This document shows, in pieces, positions 60,801-64,000 of a DNA stretch of 64,000 nt. Source of the DNA: Lota lota (Eukaryota; Chordata; Actinopteri; Gadiformes; Lotidae); contig JACYXH010000177.1 in the NCBI GenBank assembly GCA_026745465.1, positions 1,281,028 to 1,345,027 of the forward strand. The letters run 5' to 3'. Every line of letters begins with the position of its first letter. Within the stretch, counting starts at the first letter, position 1. The position numbers and the translations under genes are program-made. The notes below the pieces were generated by a model that was given only the letters and a program-made list of their open reading frames with translations, was not told where the DNA came from and did no database searches.

Positions 60801-63705
60801 GTGCCGGCTGATTCATTAATATCTTTAAAAAGAAGCAATAGTTTGATAAAGCAGCGTCAGGCTATTTACTGCAAAGACAGAGGATTAAATGTCTCGTATG
60901 GCTCGGCGAGATTAAGTTCCTGCACAAGAAAGGAGCATAATTATTCACATCTGCACTCATGGTGCCAGTTTAGTAAAGGAGATTCTCTCAAGCTGACTTT
61001 ACAGACTGTCTGGCAGTATGTAGGCGACCAATCAGATACATTTAGTTTGTTAAAAAAAATCCAAATCATCTTACAAAGCCGTGAGTGCATACACTTCTAG
61101 CATGAGTAGCCCCAGTGGGAATCAAACCACTAACCCTGGCAGTATGCATGCCAGTTTCTACCAGTTGAGTAGGTTATTAACAACATACAATAACAAGGAG
61201 CACAGCTACTGTAGTAATCTGTGGGCCCTCACAGTGGTCAGGCCCTGTTAGTTGTGACCTCCCAAGGACTTGTGTAGTCACCATGTGCTCTGAACGCCTG
61301 GTCCTTCTCCCTAGTGTAGGCTTAATGGAGTGACAAGTGTCCTCCAGCGTTAACCTCACTCACAATGCCTTAATAGCGGTAATAAAGTGGCCAACCTAAT
61401 TGGTTGGTCGGATCGTTGGCCTTCCAATCCTGGGATTTGCATCCAATTAACCTCGTACCCAGTCGTTGTCATCTGAAGAAGGAACGCCTGGAATGGGATC
61501 CACTCAATGAGCGTGATTGGCGAGAGATACTTTCAAGCATGTTTCGGAGGGAGCGATATTTGGTTTAGCGGCGAGAGCCAAGAGAGAGGGAGGGACTTCT
61601 GATAGAGGGATATCCGTTTCCGTTACATGAATCAGATATTGTTTGGTCAAATTCTTCGTCAAAATACTCAAGTCAAACTCAAACTCCACAACTGTTGTTC
61701 TACTTCCGATTCTTCTCGCTCCGGGGACCGACACAGCCCTTTGGAAGAAAGACAATGGGAATTGTGTTGCGGTACACCTGGATAACACCACAATTAATGT
61801 CAGTCTCTGAGCCTAGCGTCTAACGGGTGGGTCTGGTGGGACGTCCCCTGCAGGTGATCCCGGGACATTCTCCGTACGCCTGGTGGGACCAGCACCGCTG
61901 TCTGCGCTGCGCAGTGGTGGGGAACTCTGGGAACCTCCGCGGAGCTGCGTACGGCGCCACCATCGACGGACACAACTACGTCATGAGGTGAGGTGGAGGC
62001 CCAGGGGTGGAGCGACAGAGAGGTGATGCAAGGGGGGCAGGGGGGGGGGAGGGGGGGATGGAGCCGGGGCCGTGCTCAGACATGGGGAGGGGGGGCAGTG
62101 GTTCAAGCAAAGAAGGAGGACCCCCCCCCCAAATATGATCTTGTATAATTCTAATGATATTTAGTAGTAATAGTTCAAACTGCAACAATAAATTATGATT
62201 ATATATATATGAGCCAATGATGCCAGAAGGACACTGTAGCCATGCCCCTGTGCATGTGTCTGGGTGGAAGTATGTGACGGACGGATGACACTGTTTGTGC
62301 AGATATATTACTGTGTAACACTACTGTCTGCATGAACATATGCTGTTGCAATTGCCGTTTCCACATGACTCAGTGATGGCACAGTGTCTAGATACTCGAA
62401 TGAAAGCAGTTAAGACCGACTCAAACACAATTGTCATGCTTCTGAAGGCTGTAGTTCATTTTAGAGCGTGTTCAGCCAGTGTGATTGTTTATGGTTGAAG
62501 TGTGTCACTATGTGGACAGAACAGAGTGTTGATAGATCCTATTGAGATATATTGACTCCTTGGTCAGGGTTCGGGTGGTGGAGAGAAGAAGAATGTTGCA
62601 ATGTGGACAGTGAATTATAGATTAGTTCACCTGAACCCATGATTGCCTCAACATAGTACTTCATGCGTTAAGGTCAATAGTAGATAGACATATACAGACG
62701 CACAGTCAAACGCAGACACAGACCCACTAGCAGCAGTCACCCATGGTGTAATCCTCCATGATTGTTTAGATCAATGAATATTTTGATAATTTATTTTCAT
62801 TAATTCACTCATTATCATTTTATTTTGGGTTTCATTCACCATTGTTGTTAATCCAATAAAGAAGCCATTGTTGGCATGGACAATGGATGTTATGTTCATG
62901 TAGTTCAACAAAAGTACAAGTGTGTGTGTGTCTGTGTGTGTGTGTGCTTACAATCAAGCATGCCAACATTCAGCACATAGCTATTGGAGTCTGCAATCGA
63001 CACATGTTATGCTCAGTGGTATAATCAAGAAGCTCTTATCATAATGCATATGATGTCCAATTATGCGAGGCGCACATCATGTTCAAGGAGGATTTCTCAC
63101 ATTAAGTATCAACAATTAAAGGCACGTGGAATTATGAGTTTCCCTATATAATTTGCAAAAGCCAGCAATTACTTAACTATAGACCAGAAACCAATTGCTT
63201 TCCCTACTCCCTGTGGTGTCCAAGTCACACATCTGCAGTGTTTCCTCATCTCCATCCACAAATAATCAGAAAACTGAACACACTAATCAAATGTCTTTCC
63301 CTTTTTTTCTTTGTTAGTTAAAAAAGGGAAACACTATAATAGTATATACACTATAACACACTAGCTCAATGTTTAGTCTGCGTTACACTCTTAAACTAAG
63401 TAGACTAGACAGAAAAATGTATAATGTCATGTTCTTTTCAAACCCTATACACCACTATACACCATGCACATACTGGATATACTGGATATTCTTCAAGATT
63501 CTTCTTCTGTCTGTTCATCTCTCAGAATAAACCTGGCTCCCACTGTGGGCTACGAGGAGGATGCAGGAAGCCGGACCACCCACCACTTCATGTACCCCGA
63601 GAGTGCCAAGAACCTGGCCGCCAATGTCAGCTTCGTCCTGGTCCCCTTCAAGACCCTGGACCTGCTCTGGATCACCAGCGCCCTCTCCACGGGTCACATA
63701 CGATT
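57342..63705 (+). CDS. st3gal2: ST3 beta-galactoside alpha-2,3-sialyltransferase 2, 5' part (runs off the window)
   Basis: Type II Golgi enzyme that transfers sialic acid from CMP-Neu5Ac to Gal of Gal-beta-1,3-GalNAc on glycolipids (GM1, GD1b, asialo-GM1) and O-glycans. Coding exons: 57342-57722, 60604-60663, 61854-61987, 63526-63705; all junctions are GT-AG and phases join. The product shows a transmembrane anchor, a stem with [16 protein letters not shown] and [17 protein letters not shown], then WWVMLQPQF and the large sialylmotif ([13 protein letters not shown] ... [17 protein letters not shown] ... [15 protein letters not shown]). Identity is much closer to human ST3GAL2 ([30 protein letters not shown]) than to ST3GAL1. 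The small and very small motifs lie past the right edge. It may be the st3gal2 ortholog or a teleost duplicate. Confidence 0.93.
57723..60603 (+). other. st3gal2 intron 1
   Basis: Begins gtaagt and ends tttgtag. Contains a GT tract (57838-57862), GA tracts (about 58045-58103), (CTG)7 (59470-59491) and a TA tract (60279-60301). An antisense 149-codon frame at 59679-60128 is unexplained. Confidence 0.6.
60604..60663 (+). CDS. st3gal2: st3gal2 coding exon 2
   Basis: Sixty bases encode [20 protein letters not shown], bounded by tttgtag and CAG|gtaatg, both whole-codon boundaries. Human ST3GAL2 reads [20 protein letters not shown] at this place. Too short to find as an open frame, it was located by homology and splice sites. 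Confidence 0.93.
61038..61173 (-). mobile_element. tRNA-derived SINE (HpaI-like) in st3gal2 intron 2
   Basis: Minus orientation: CCTACTCAACTGGTAGAAAC (A-box head), B box GTGGTTTGATTCCCACTGGG, then GTATGCACTCAC and a tail CTTTGTAAGATGATTTGG that corresponds to CTGTAAGTCGCTTTGG of HpaI-type fish SINEs. The T-run and TAAATG end follow. It is moderately diverged and lies between st3gal2 coding exons 2 and 3. Confidence 0.65.
61854..61987 (+). CDS. st3gal2: st3gal2 coding exon 3 (start of large sialylmotif)
   Basis: Encodes [20 protein letters not shown] then [20 protein letters not shown] and NYVM, ending AG|gtgagg within an Arg codon. [12 protein letters not shown] is the CMP-sialic-acid-binding start of the large motif; its Cys is one of the conserved disulfide pair. 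Human: [20 protein letters not shown]. Confidence 0.95.
63526..63705 (+). CDS. st3gal2: st3gal2 coding exon 4 (end of large sialylmotif)
   Basis: Encodes [20 protein letters not shown] then [20 protein letters not shown] and [19 protein letters not shown], ending with the first two bases (TT) of the next codon, predicted to be Phe as in human STGQIRF. Acceptor ctctcag, donor TT|gtgaga. It contains the N-glycosylation sequon NVS. Confidence 0.95.
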
Positions 63706-63734
63706 GTGAGAGGATGCAGAAAACACGCAGAAAT

Positions 63735-64000
63735 AGACACACACACGCGCGCACATACACATAGACATGCAGACACACACGTACAGACATGCAGACACAC
63801 GCATGAAGACACACACACACCCACACCCTCATACACACACTTGAACATGCAGATACACACACACGCACAGACATGCAGACACACACATGCAGACACACAC
63901 ACATATACACACACCCACACACACACTTGAACGTGCAGACACACACACGCACAGACATGCAGACACACACACATAGATATGCAGACACACACACATACAC
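63735..64000. repeat. CA-rich minisatellite in st3gal2 intron 4 (runs off the window)
   Basis: Repeats of GACATGCAGACACACAC with a higher-order period of about 87 bp, marked by CACTTGAACATGCAGA at 63838 and CACTTGAACGTGCAGA near 63924. It starts 30 bp after the donor and continues past the right edge. Confidence 0.85.

Overview
The window looks like a ray-finned (teleost) fish genome. The signs are very long CA/GT microsatellites, several tRNA-derived SINE remnants with the teleost-type tail (AAGTCGCTTT...CTGCTAAATG), LINE and MITE fragments, compact multi-exon vertebrate genes, and protein sequence very close to but distinct from mammalian orthologues. No rRNA, tRNA gene, CRISPR array or bacterial-type operon is visible. 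I saw no retroviral or LTR element. I cannot fix the species.

Two protein-coding genes can be read with confidence, arranged head to head. On the minus strand, sf3b3 (splicing factor 3b subunit 3, SAP130) runs from a start codon at 43957 to a stop at 18144 in 26 coding exons. Every splice junction is GT-AG and in phase, and the exons sum to 1217 codons plus stop, the length of human SF3B3. On the plus strand, the 5' half of st3gal2 (beta-galactoside alpha-2,3-sialyltransferase 2) begins near 57342. It has four coding exons up to 63705 and continues past the right edge.

Region by region: 1-17280 is mostly non-coding and repeat-rich. It holds one candidate minus-strand signal-peptide exon at 7660-7705, which could be the first exon of il34, the gene that follows SF3B3 in mammals. 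17280-44770 is the sf3b3 transcription unit. 44770-55900 is intergenic, with microsatellites and a weak candidate untranslated exon. 55900-64000 is the 5' region and first exons of st3gal2.

The most interesting content is inside the sf3b3 introns. Four box C/D snoRNAs of the SNORD111 type lie in four different introns. All carry essentially the same D' guide, complementary to the 28S rRNA segment GAAGAGACAUGAGA. At least three share flanking sequence, so they arose by duplication of intron segments, and two carry a second conserved unidentified block downstream. Human SF3B3 is known to host SNORD111 and SNORD111B, so the host relationship is old but the copy number here is expanded. A second striking feature is coding exon 9, whose 5' splice site is the first GT of a roughly 155-bp (GT)n tract. 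The introns also hold a LINE reverse-transcriptase remnant, a 1-kb terminal-inverted-repeat element ending about 40 bp from an exon, a dispersed repeat present three times in the window, and several perfect palindromes.
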